The position numbers and the translations under genes were made by a program. From the NCBI RefSeq assembly GCF_030410135.1, contig NZ_JAUGQQ010000001.1, positions 310,001 to 374,000 on the forward strand: a DNA stretch of 64,000 bases, written 5' to 3'. The notes beneath the pieces are model-generated. The model did not search any database. It had not been told where the DNA came from and worked only from the letters and a program-made list of their open reading frames with translations. Of this stretch, positions 42,788-51,293 are shown piece by piece; within the stretch, counting starts at the first letter, position 1, and the number at the start of each line of letters is the position of its first letter. This DNA comes from Aequorivita aurantiaca. GTDB lineage: Bacteria; Bacteroidota; Bacteroidia; Flavobacteriales; Flavobacteriaceae.

Positions 42788-44295
42788 CCCATAAAATCCA
42801 TTGCTTTTTCAATTCGGGAAATGCTTTCTTCCCTTCCTAAAATAGAAATAATCTCAAAAACATCCGGTCCCTTCATTTCACCCACAAGCGCCAAGCGCAG
42901 CGGCATCATGACCTTTCCGAATCCGATATTCTCTGAAGTAATCCACCCTTTTATTTTTTCCGAAAGATTTTCTGCGGAAAAATCTTCTGCCGTTCTTAAA
43001 ACAGAAATTACTTTTTGAAGCAATTCGTGTGTCTCAGCTTTAAAAGCTTTTTCAGTGGCTTTTTCGTCATAGCTTTTTGGGGCTTCAAAAAAGAAACTTC
43101 CCTGTTCCCATAAATCGCTAACGAAAGTTGCGCGTTCTTTCAAAAGTGAAACAATTTTTTTCAGATTAAGTGAATTGGAAATTCTTTTTTCTTGTAGCAA
43201 TCTCGAGAAATCTTCTGCAAGCTTTTCATCATCCACTTTTTGAAGATATAGATGCTGAAACCATTTCGTTTTCTCGGGATCGAACTTTGCGCCTGCTTTG
43301 TGAACTCTTTCCAATTCAAAAGCGGCAATCAATTCCTCCAAACTGAAAATTTCCTGCTCCGTTCCCGGATTCCACCCTAAAAATGCGAGCATATTTACAA
43401 CGGCTTCGGGCAAATATCCATCTTCCCGATAGCCTGAAAATAGGTCACCATCGGCCGTTTTCCATTCCAATGGAAATACCGGAAACCCCATTTTATCGCC
43501 ATCGCGCTTGCTTAACTTTCCGTTGCCGGTGGGTTTCAGAATCAACGGCAAATGTGCAAATTGTGGCGCGTTCCATCCAAAAGCTCGGTACAACAAAACG
43601 TGCAGAGCCAATGACGGCAACCATTCCTCGCCACGGATTACATGGGAAATTTTCATCAAGTGGTCATCCACAATATTTGCCAAATGATAGGTTGGCATCC
43701 CATCACTTTTGAAGAGAACTTTATCGTCGAGAATATTGGTTTCAACTTGCATTTCGCCTCGAATAATATCGGTCAAATGAAGTGTTTCATTTTCCGGAGA
43801 TTTGAAGCGAATTACGTATTCTTCGCCATTTTCAATTTTTTGCTGTGTTTCTTCCGCAGAAAAAACAAGTGAATTTTTCAGTTTTAATCGGTTGTGCCAA
43901 TTATAAATAAAAGTTTTTCCTTTTTCTTCGTGGTCTTTTCGGTGTGCATCAAGCTCTTCTGCAGTATCGAAGGCATAATATGCATTTCCGGATTCAATTA
44001 ACGTATCGGCGTATTTTCCGTAAAGATTTTTGCGCTCACTCTGGCGGTATGGACCGCAGTCCGCCTCTTTGCTGGGGCCTTCATTATATGGAATGTTTAG
44101 CCACTTCAACGCTTCAATTATATATTCTTCAGCGCCTTCCACATAACGGTTTTGGTCGGTATCTTCTATTCGCAAAAGAAAATCGCCACCGTGCTTTTTT
44201 GCGAATAAATAATTGAACAAAGCGGTGCGAACACCACCAATATGAAGCGGCCCAGTTGGGCTGGGAGCAAAACGAACCCGAACTTTTTGAGACAT
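42784..44295 (-). CDS. gltX: Glutamyl-tRNA synthetase
   Basis: Class I synthetase: RFAPSPTGPLHIGGVRTALF includes the HIGH site (HIGG), the ATP site is near YRAFGWNAPQFAH, and the KMSKS equivalent is KLSKRDGDK near residue 260. The anticodon-binding region is at the C-terminus. I use the ATG at 44293-44295, giving the standard MSQKVRVRFAPSPTG start (12 upstream codons rejected). It is convergent with the beta-barrel gene, overlapping by four bp. It has a -7 box upstream. Confidence 0.97.
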   Translation of the reverse strand: MSQKVRVRFAPSPTGPLHIGGVRTALFNYLFAKKHGGDFLLRIEDTDQNRYVEGAEEYIIEALKWLNIPYNEGPSKEADCGPYRQSERKNLYGKYADTLIESGNAYYAFDTAEELDAHRKDHEEKGKTFIYNWHNRLKLKNSLVFSAEETQQKIENGEEYVIRFKSPENETLHLTDIIRGEMQVETNILDDKVLFKSDGMPTYHLANIVDDHLMKISHVIRGEEWLPSLALHVLLYRAFGWNAPQFAHLPLILKPTGNGKLSKRDGDKMGFPVFPLEWKTADGDLFSGYREDGYLPEAVVNMLAFLGWNPGTEQEIFSLEELIAAFELERVHKAGAKFDPEKTKWFQHLYLQKVDDEKLAEDFSRLLQEKRISNSLNLKKIVSLLKERATFVSDLWEQGSFFFEAPKSYDEKATEKAFKAETHELLQKVISVLRTAEDFSAENLSEKIKGWITSENIGFGKVMMPLRLALVGEMKGPDVFEIISILGREESISRIEKAMDFMG

Positions 44296-44320
44296 AATAT
44301 GCATTCTTTTTGTGAAGGGG

Positions 44321-44328
44321 CAAAGGTA
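44321..44328 (-). promoter_or_regulatory. -7 element of gltX
   Basis: The minus strand reads TACCTTTG, 26 bp before the gltX ATG. Confidence 0.55.
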
Positions 44329-44457
44329 CAATTATGCGAGCGCATTTTAAAGTTATTCCGAATTGTGGTTTTTTCTTTTTTTGGAGTAATATTTGCGGCG
44401 TGGACAGCACAAAATATTTATGTATTTTAGAAGTTTTCTTTATAGGAAGATAAATTT

Positions 44458-47400
44458 ATGAGCACCTTCAAAATTATCCAGCAAAAACTGGAGGAATTTA
44501 TTAAGAAATACTACACCAATGAGCTGATAAAAGGCGCAATCCTTTTTTTCGCCATTGGGTTGCTTTATTTGTTGGTTACGCTGCTCGTGGAATATTTTCT
44601 TTGGTTGAATCCGCTGGGAAGAAGAATTCTATTTTGGTCATTCATTTTTGTTGAATTGGCCTTATTTGTTCGGTTTATCGCCTTTCCGCTTGCAAAACTT
44701 TTCAAGCTTCAAAAGGGGATTAATTATGAAGAAGCTTCAAAAATTATCGGGAGCCATTTTCCGCAGGTGAATGACAAACTTTTAAATGTAATTCAGCTAA
44801 ATCAAAATCAGCGTGAGAGCGAATTGCTTGCCGCAAGTATTGATCAAAAAGCGACCGAGCTACAGCCGATTCCTTTCCAAAGTGCCGTAAATTTTAAGAA
44901 AAACGCAAAATATTTGAAATACGCAGCAATTCCCGTTTTGGTTTTTGTGCTTTTCAGTGCTTTGGGCGGAATGGATATTTTTTCGAGCAGCTATAAACGC
45001 GTTGTGCAGTACGACACCGCTTTTGAACCGCCCGCACCTTTTTCATTTATTGTAATGAATGATAATTTGAATGCGGTGGAAAACAAGCCTTTCAATTTAA
45101 AAATCCGCACCGAGGGAACCGCAATTCCTGAAAATGCGAGCATCAATTACAACGGCGAAACCTATTACCTTCAGCAGACGGCGCCGGGCTTGTTTGAATA
45201 TACTTTTCAGCAGCCCATGGAATCGATTGATTTTAGTTTGAGGGCGAATAAGGTTTCTTCCCGGAACTATACTCTGGATGTCGTAAAAACGCCTTCGCTG
45301 CTCAATTTTGAAATGGTTTTGGATTATCCTTCCTATACGGGAAAAAATGATGAAACGTTGAAAAGCACCGGAAACGCTACCATTCCTGAAGGAACAAAAG
45401 TGAGATGGAATGTTGTGACGAAAAATACTGACGCTGTGAGTTTGAAAACTGCCGATACAAGTTTTGTCTTTTCATCGAAGGAGGAAACCTTTAATTTTCA
45501 AAAAGGGGTTTACAGTAAATTTGATTACGCAATCACAACTTCGAATGAAAAGCTGAAGGATTATGAAAATCTTGCTTTTACGCTAAATGTGGTAAAAGAT
45601 CAATTCCCCGAAATTGAAGTGCAGTCAAAACAGGACAGCACGGACAGCCAACGGGTTTTCTTTTTGGGGCAGATTTCGGATGATTACGGGCTTACCAAGC
45701 TTCGGGTGGTATATTTTCCCGAGGGCGACGAGAAGCAGCTTAAAACGCAATCCCTGCCGCTTAACAAAACTAATTTTGATCAATTCACTTTTACTTTTCC
45801 CGGAAATCTTCCGCTTGAAGAGGGCGCTGCTTATGAATATTATTTTGAGGTTTTTGACAATGACGCAATTCACAATTTCAAATCTTCAAAATCTGGGATT
45901 TATTCTTTTAGGAAATTCACAAAGGACGAATTGGAGAAAGAACAGCTTCAAAATCAACAAAATGCAATTAAAGGTTTGGACAAATCTTTGGAAGAATTAA
46001 AGGATAGAAAGCAAACTTTAGAAGAACTTTCGCGCACTCAAAAGGAAAAAAACGAACTTAATTATAATGACAAAAAGAAACTTGAAAACTTCATTCAACG
46101 CCAGCAGCAGCAGGAGGAAATGATGAAAAATTTTTCCAAAGAACTGAAAGAGGAGCTTGAGAATTTTCAGCCTGAAAATCAGGAAAAGGATCCTTTTAAG
46201 GAGCAACTAGAAAAGCGTTTAGACGAGAATGAAGAGCGTTTAAAAGAGAATGAAAAATTGCTGGACGAACTGGAGAAACTTCAAGATAAAATTGAAAAGG
46301 AAGAATTGACTGAAAAACTTGAAAAGCTCTCGAAGCAGAACAAGAATCAGGAGAAAAATCTTGAGCAATTGGTAGAGCTTACCAAAAGATATTATGTAGA
46401 AAAGAAAGCCGAGAAATTGGCTGAGGAACTTTTCAAATTGGGAGAGAAGCAGGAGAAACTTTCGGAGAAACCTGAGGATGAAAACACGAAAGAGGCACAG
46501 GAAGAATTGAATGAAAAATTTGAGGAATTCAAAAAGGAAATGGATGAGCTACAAAAGGAAAACGAGGGTCTAAAAAAGCCATTGGATATTCCGGAAGATA
46601 AAGCCACGGAGCAGCAAATTGACCAGGAGCAGGAAAAGGCAACTGATAATTTGGAAAAACAGCAAAAACAGAAAGCGAGTGAGAATCAGAAGAAGGCAGG
46701 AGAGAAAATGAAACAAATGGGCAAGGGCATGCAAATGCAGATGCAGTCCGGACAAATGGAATCTATTGAAGAGGATGTAAAAATGCTTCGACAAATTGTG
46801 GATAATCTGGTTGTATTTTCCTTTGAACAGGAGGATTTGATGGAAACTTTTAAAACTATTGAATACGGCAATCCAATTTTTGGAAAGAAACTGAATATGC
46901 AAAATGATCTCAAAACCAATTTCGAACACATTGACGATAGTATTTTTGCACTGTCGCTTCGCCAACCTATGATTGGCACGCAGATAAATGCATCACTTAC
47001 TGAAATTCAGTATAATATTGATAAATCTTTGGAGCGATTGGCTGAAAATCAATCTAGACAAGGAATTGGTAATCAACAATATACCATAACTGGTTCTAAT
47101 GACTTGGCAGTTCTTTTAAGTGATATCTTAAGCAATATGCAGATGCAAATGTCAATGGCTGCAGGTTCTGGATCTGGAAAAGGAAAACCGAGTCCCGGGG
47201 CAGGCAGTGGCGGATTTCAACTTCCTGATATTATACAGAAACAGGAAAGTTTAAGCGAAAAAATGAAGGAAGGAATGCAGAAAGGCAAGAAGGGAAAAGA
47301 ACAGGGTAAGGAGGGCGAGGGTGAAGGTGAAGGAGAGGGTAGTGGTGACGGCAATGGTTCGGATGGTAATAATGGGCGAGATGGGAATAAAGGTAATAAA

Positions 47401-47853
47401 GATGGAAAGGGAGAGAGGGACGGAAATGGCATGAACGAAGAGATGAATGGCGAAATATTCGAAATTTATAAACAGCAACAACAATTGCGACAGCAACTCA
47501 AGGATCGACTGAGTAAAGAAGGCATCAATGGTGATGGAGGAAAACTTTTAAAGAAGATGGAAGGTATTGAGCAACAACTTTTGGATAAAGGGTACAATCA
47601 AAATACACTTCAACAAATGATGAACTTGAAATATGAATTATTAAAGCTCGACAAAGCCGATCTTGAACAAGGACAGGAGGAAAAAAGGGAATCACAAAGC
47701 AACAAACGAGATTTTCAAAATAGAATGCGCCTTTCTCCCGAAGATATTAGAATCTACTTCAATACCACCGAAATTTTGAATCGTGAGGCATTACCTTTAC
47801 GCCATGATTATAAAATGAAGGTTCAGGAATATTTCAAGGAAAGCAATGATTGA
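44458..47853 (+). CDS. DUF4175 family membrane protein with long coiled coil
   Basis: A very large (1131 aa) protein. Two membrane helices lie near residues 27-82 and a third near 160-175. The middle (about 330-500) is a periplasmic-type beta region, and residues about 490-800 are a long, Glu/Lys-rich coiled coil (for example ELEKLQDKIEKEELTEKLEK). From about residue 900 to 990 the sequence is low-complexity: Gly/Lys/Glu/Asp-rich (GKEGEGEGEGEGSGDGNG). The family is Bacteroidota-specific and of unknown function; the topology suggests an envelope-spanning scaffold. Its last eight bases overlap ybeY. Confidence 0.9.
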   Translation: MSTFKIIQQKLEEFIKKYYTNELIKGAILFFAIGLLYLLVTLLVEYFLWLNPLGRRILFWSFIFVELALFVRFIAFPLAKLFKLQKGINYEEASKIIGSHFPQVNDKLLNVIQLNQNQRESELLAASIDQKATELQPIPFQSAVNFKKNAKYLKYAAIPVLVFVLFSALGGMDIFSSSYKRVVQYDTAFEPPAPFSFIVMNDNLNAVENKPFNLKIRTEGTAIPENASINYNGETYYLQQTAPGLFEYTFQQPMESIDFSLRANKVSSRNYTLDVVKTPSLLNFEMVLDYPSYTGKNDETLKSTGNATIPEGTKVRWNVVTKNTDAVSLKTADTSFVFSSKEETFNFQKGVYSKFDYAITTSNEKLKDYENLAFTLNVVKDQFPEIEVQSKQDSTDSQRVFFLGQISDDYGLTKLRVVYFPEGDEKQLKTQSLPLNKTNFDQFTFTFPGNLPLEEGAAYEYYFEVFDNDAIHNFKSSKSGIYSFRKFTKDELEKEQLQNQQNAIKGLDKSLEELKDRKQTLEELSRTQKEKNELNYNDKKKLENFIQRQQQQEEMMKNFSKELKEELENFQPENQEKDPFKEQLEKRLDENEERLKENEKLLDELEKLQDKIEKEELTEKLEKLSKQNKNQEKNLEQLVELTKRYYVEKKAEKLAEELFKLGEKQEKLSEKPEDENTKEAQEELNEKFEEFKKEMDELQKENEGLKKPLDIPEDKATEQQIDQEQEKATDNLEKQQKQKASENQKKAGEKMKQMGKGMQMQMQSGQMESIEEDVKMLRQIVDNLVVFSFEQEDLMETFKTIEYGNPIFGKKLNMQNDLKTNFEHIDDSIFALSLRQPMIGTQINASLTEIQYNIDKSLERLAENQSRQGIGNQQYTITGSNDLAVLLSDILSNMQMQMSMAAGSGSGKGKPSPGAGSGGFQLPDIIQKQESLSEKMKEGMQKGKKGKEQGKEGEGEGEGEGSGDGNGSDGNNGRDGNKGNKDGKGERDGNGMNEEMNGEIFEIYKQQQQLRQQLKDRLSKEGINGDGGKLLKKMEGIEQQLLDKGYNQNTLQQMMNLKYELLKLDKADLEQGQEEKRESQSNKRDFQNRMRLSPEDIRIYFNTTEILNREALPLRHDYKMKVQEYFKESND

Positions 47854-48265
47854 TTTTAATTTTGAAACCGACTTTGAGCTAAAAAATGAAACGAAGTTAC
47901 AAGCTTGGATCGGCGATGTAATTAATGCGGAAGGTTTTGAGTTAGGGGAAATTTCATATGTGTTTTGTGACGATGAATATTTACACAAATTGAATTTGGA
48001 GTTTTTGGATCATGATACACTTACTGATATTATCAGTTTTGATTACGCCGTAGGGAAGCAAATAAATGGCGAAATATATATTTCAGTAGAACGCGTTTCG
48101 GATAATGCGGCTGATTTTGAAACAGCGTTCGATGAGGAATTGCATCGGGTTATGATACATGGAATACTTCATTTTTGCGGTTATAAAGACAAAACCGCTG
48201 AGGAGGCACAAAAGATGAGGGAGAAGGAAGACGATTGTATAATTACGCTAAGAAATTTCTTTTAA
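47846..48265 (+). CDS. ybeY: Endoribonuclease YbeY
   Basis: Metal-dependent endoribonuclease in rRNA maturation and ribosome quality control. The signature HGILHFCGYKD has His105 and His109, but the third zinc-ligand position (His in the canonical HGxLHLxGYDH) is Asp115. The upstream DHDTLTDIISF segment is normal. Length 139 is normal. It overlaps the DUF4175 stop and precedes mnmG; the mnmG promoter and parS site lie between them. Confidence 0.93.
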   Translation: MIDFNFETDFELKNETKLQAWIGDVINAEGFELGEISYVFCDDEYLHKLNLEFLDHDTLTDIISFDYAVGKQINGEIYISVERVSDNAADFETAFDEELHRVMIHGILHFCGYKDKTAEEAQKMREKEDDCIITLRNFF

Positions 48266-48285
48266 GCAACAATTAAAAGCCCTCC

Positions 48286-48314
48286 TTGATTTCTAGTTAT
48301 TTATTGTATTTTTG
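48286..48314 (+). promoter_or_regulatory. Promoter of mnmG
   Basis: A TTG (48286-48288) and TATTTTTG (48307-48314) are 18 bases apart, fitting the -33/-7 pattern. The parS palindrome begins 21 bp after the -7 element and lies in the leader. Confidence 0.55.
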
Positions 48315-48334
48315 CATCCCTTAAAATTTTACGA

Positions 48335-48350
48335 TGTTCCACGTGGAACA
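48335..48350. other. parS: parS site, perfect 16-bp palindrome
   Basis: The sequence TGTTCCACGTGGAACA is identical to one parS variant used in some bacteria (Pseudomonas type) and differs from the Bacillus form TGTTTCACGTGAAACA only at the T/C and A/G positions flanking CACGTG. ParB (Spo0J) loads here to organise origin segregation. It lies 14 bp before the mnmG ATG and may also affect mnmG transcription. Confidence 0.85.
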
Positions 48351-48363
48351 ATAGGTATAAAAT

Positions 48364-50235
48364 ATGTTTTTAAAAGAATATGATGTTATAGTCGTTGGTG
48401 CTGGTCATGCAGGTTCGGAGGCTGCGGCTGCGGCTGCGAATATGGGCTCCACAACTTTGCTCGTTACGATGAATCTTCAAACAATCGGTCAAATGAGTTG
48501 CAATCCAGCTATGGGTGGAATTGCAAAGGGACAGATAGTTAGGGAAATTGACGCTCTTGGAGGCTACAGTGGTATTATTTCGGATAAAACGGCTATTCAG
48601 TTTAAAATGCTCAATAAGTCGAAAGGCCCGGCCATGTGGAGTCCCCGTGTACAGAGTGATCGTATGCGCTTCGCGGAATGTTGGAGATTGATGTTGGAGA
48701 AAACTCCTAATTTGGATTTTTACCAAGAAATGATTTCGGGGATCCTCGTTGAAGGTGGGGTCATTAAAGGTGTCAGAACTTCCCTCGGATTGGAAATTAA
48801 GGGGAAAAGCGTTGTCCTTACTAATGGAACTTTTCTAAATGGATTGATCCATATTGGGGAAAAGCAGTTTGGGGGTGGCCGTGCTGGTGAAAAAGCTTCA
48901 ACTGGAATCACACAGGATTTGGTGAACCTTGGTTTCGAAGCTGGAAGAATGAAAACCGGAACTCCACCGAGAGTAGATGGCCGTTCCTTGGACTTCTCTA
49001 AAATGATCGAACAACCTGGGGACGATATTCCTGAGAAATTTTCCTATTCTGACGAAACACAGTCATTAAAGCATCAACGTTCTTGCCACATGAGCTATAC
49101 CAGTTTGGAAGTTCACGAGGTTTTGCGAGAAGGATTTGATAGGTCTCCTATGTTCAATGGCGCTATTCAAAGCCTAGGCCCAAGGTACTGTCCATCAATT
49201 GAGGATAAGATAAACCGTTTTGCGGATAAAGATCGACATCAACTTTTTGTGGAACCGGAAGGATGGGATACCGTCGAATATTATATTAATGGGTTTTCAA
49301 CTTCCCTGCCTGAGGATATTCAGTTTAAAGCGTTGCGACAAGTTGCAGGATTTGAAAATGTCAAATTTTTCCGTCCCGGTTATGCTATCGAGTATGATTA
49401 TTTCCCGCCTACACAGTTGAAACATACTTTGGAAACAAAATTGGTATCAGGATTATACTTTGCTGGACAAATAAATGGAACTACCGGCTACGAAGAAGCA
49501 GCATCCCAAGGATTGATGGCGGGAATAAACGCTCATTTAAAAGTTCACGAAAGGGAATCATTTATTTTGCAGCGAAATGAGTCATATATCGGTGTTTTGA
49601 TTGATGATCTTATCACGAAAGGAACGGAAGAACCATACAGAATGTTTACTTCTCGGGCGGAATATAGAACTCTATTGCGGCAAGATAATGCCGATTTCCG
49701 TTTAACCCCAAAATCTTTTGAAATTGGCCTGGCGGGCGAAAAGCGTTTGCGAAAAATGGTAGAAAAGAAAGAAAAGGCACAGGCATTTGTGCAATTTTTC
49801 AAAGAAACAAGTGCCGCCCCTGAGGAAATCAATCCCATTTTTGAAACTAGGAATTCTGCATTAGTAGATCAAAGTGATAAAATGTTTAAATTCTTTTCTC
49901 GACCTGAGATTATGATGGTGGATATGCGGAAAATTGATTCAGTTGATAATTTTATTAAAGAAAATGAATTGGATGCTGAAATGATTCAACAGGCGGAAAT
50001 TCAAGTGAAATATGCGGGGTATATTGAAAAGGAAAAGAATAATGCGGACAAACTTAACAGATTGGAAGGGTTAAAAATTCCCGCTTCTTTCGATTATTCC
50101 AAGCTCAAATCATTATCCTTCGAGGCACGTGAAAAACTTACGAAAATAAAGCCAGCCACAGTTTCACAAGCATCTCGCATAAGTGGTGTGTCACCTAATG
50201 ACATATCTGTCCTTCTTGTATATATGGGGCGCTAA
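48364..50235 (+). CDS. mnmG: tRNA uridine 5-carboxymethylaminomethyl modification enzyme MnmG
   Basis: FAD enzyme that, with MnmE, makes cmnm5U34 in tRNAs. GAGHAGSEAAAAAANMG near residue 13 is the FAD motif, followed by SCNPAMGGIAKG and GPAMWSPRVQSD, then TGTPPRVDGRSLDF and the family C-terminal helical domain ending in a GVSPNDISVLL stretch. Length 623 is normal. It is flanked by two parS sites, one in the leader and one at the start of the next gene. In many bacteria mnmG (gidA) lies near the replication origin. Confidence 0.97.
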   Translation: MFLKEYDVIVVGAGHAGSEAAAAAANMGSTTLLVTMNLQTIGQMSCNPAMGGIAKGQIVREIDALGGYSGIISDKTAIQFKMLNKSKGPAMWSPRVQSDRMRFAECWRLMLEKTPNLDFYQEMISGILVEGGVIKGVRTSLGLEIKGKSVVLTNGTFLNGLIHIGEKQFGGGRAGEKASTGITQDLVNLGFEAGRMKTGTPPRVDGRSLDFSKMIEQPGDDIPEKFSYSDETQSLKHQRSCHMSYTSLEVHEVLREGFDRSPMFNGAIQSLGPRYCPSIEDKINRFADKDRHQLFVEPEGWDTVEYYINGFSTSLPEDIQFKALRQVAGFENVKFFRPGYAIEYDYFPPTQLKHTLETKLVSGLYFAGQINGTTGYEEAASQGLMAGINAHLKVHERESFILQRNESYIGVLIDDLITKGTEEPYRMFTSRAEYRTLLRQDNADFRLTPKSFEIGLAGEKRLRKMVEKKEKAQAFVQFFKETSAAPEEINPIFETRNSALVDQSDKMFKFFSRPEIMMVDMRKIDSVDNFIKENELDAEMIQQAEIQVKYAGYIEKEKNNADKLNRLEGLKIPASFDYSKLKSLSFEAREKLTKIKPATVSQASRISGVSPNDISVLLVYMGR

Positions 50236-50240
50236 GAGAA

Positions 50241-51155
50241 TTGTTTCACGTGGAACGCCCAATTTACGACAATAATTATTTTAATTATTCTAATACAACT
50301 TTTCGTCTTTTGAAGAATTCTGAAACCTTTATTACCACGAAGGATTACTTGATTTCTAAGAAATCTTTTGATTTAGTGTACAACGCGAACCTTGAAATGC
50401 TAAGAACGAATCCGCAGCCGAACACGGACGAACTTTATAAATATTATGAAAGTAGTGAATACATATCCCATACGGATGAAAGGCGGGATTTTTTTTCTAG
50501 AATATATCAGGTTGTAAAACAATGGTCGCTTCATAAAAAGACCAATCTTATTTATGAGTTAAATGGAAGTGCTGGTGATTTATTGGATATTGGTGCTGGA
50601 ACGGGTGAATTTTTAAAATCTGCGGAAGAAAAAGGCTGGAAGGTTTTTGGGGTAGAACCAAACGAAGGGGCAAAAAAACGAGCAATAAATAAAGGACTGG
50701 ATTTAAAATCTTCCATAAATGAATTTGAAGGAAAACGATTTGATGTCGTTACTCTATGGCATGTTTTGGAACACATTCCCAATCTTGAAGATACAATATC
50801 TCAACTTACGCATTTGGTGAAAACAGATGGCACTTTAATAATTGCCGTTCCAAATTACAGAAGTTTTGATGCCAAATACTACGGAAAATTTTGGGCAGCT
50901 TATGATGTTCCTCGGCATCTTTGGCATTTTTCAAAAAAATCGATAGAAAAACTTTTTCAGCCCGCTTTTATATTGAAAGAAATAAAACCAATGATTTTTG
51001 ATTCGTTTTATGTAAGCCTTCTTTCAGAAAAATATAGAACCGGGAAAAAATTTTCGGTTAAGGGAATTTGGATTGGGCTATTATCAAATTTAAAAGGAAT
51101 ATTCACAAAAGAGTTTTCTTCCCACATTTACTGCTTTAAAAAAGGCGATAATTGA
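50241..51155 (+). CDS. Class I SAM-dependent methyltransferase
   Basis: A 304-residue protein with the Rossmann motif LLDIGAGTGEFLKSAEEKGW near residue 114-133, then FDVVTLWHVLEHIPNLED and LIIAVPNYRSF, typical of Methyltransf_23-type proteins. The C-terminal 100 residues are basic. The start is TTG at 50241 or GTG at 50250; both are inside the parS site. The N-terminal segment FHVER is encoded by the parS DNA, so its sequence may be constrained by the DNA site rather than by protein function. The substrate is unknown. It is five bp after mnmG. Confidence 0.85.
   Translation: MFHVERPIYDNNYFNYSNTTFRLLKNSETFITTKDYLISKKSFDLVYNANLEMLRTNPQPNTDELYKYYESSEYISHTDERRDFFSRIYQVVKQWSLHKKTNLIYELNGSAGDLLDIGAGTGEFLKSAEEKGWKVFGVEPNEGAKKRAINKGLDLKSSINEFEGKRFDVVTLWHVLEHIPNLEDTISQLTHLVKTDGTLIIAVPNYRSFDAKYYGKFWAAYDVPRHLWHFSKKSIEKLFQPAFILKEIKPMIFDSFYVSLLSEKYRTGKKFSVKGIWIGLLSNLKGIFTKEFSSHIYCFKKGDN
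50242..50257. other. parS: parS site, near-perfect
   Basis: TGTTTCACGTGGAACG matches 14 or 15 of 16 positions of parS, depending on which variant is compared; the core CACGTG and the outer TGTTT are intact. It begins seven bp after the mnmG stop and overlaps the first codons of the downstream gene (encoding FHVER). Confidence 0.75.
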
Positions 51156-51293
51156 TTTAAAGCGTTTTTAAGAGAGTTACACAGCGAAAAGTCCTAAAGC
51201 TTCGTTCCTTGGTATTAATTTCTTAAGAACGTTTATTTGGATCCATTTTCTATAACTCGGTGTTATGAATTTGCAGATCTTCATAATAATCTC

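Noticed and set aside
47290-47420. Possible short tandem array (CRISPR-like) in DUF4175
   Set aside because: The repeats are coding Gly/Glu/Asp/Lys codons with no regular repeat-spacer structure.
47217-47496. Minus-strand open frames rich in Ser, Pro, Leu and Phe opposite the DUF4175 gene
   Set aside because: They mirror the low-complexity Gly/Glu repeat of the real gene; no start signal or family resemblance.
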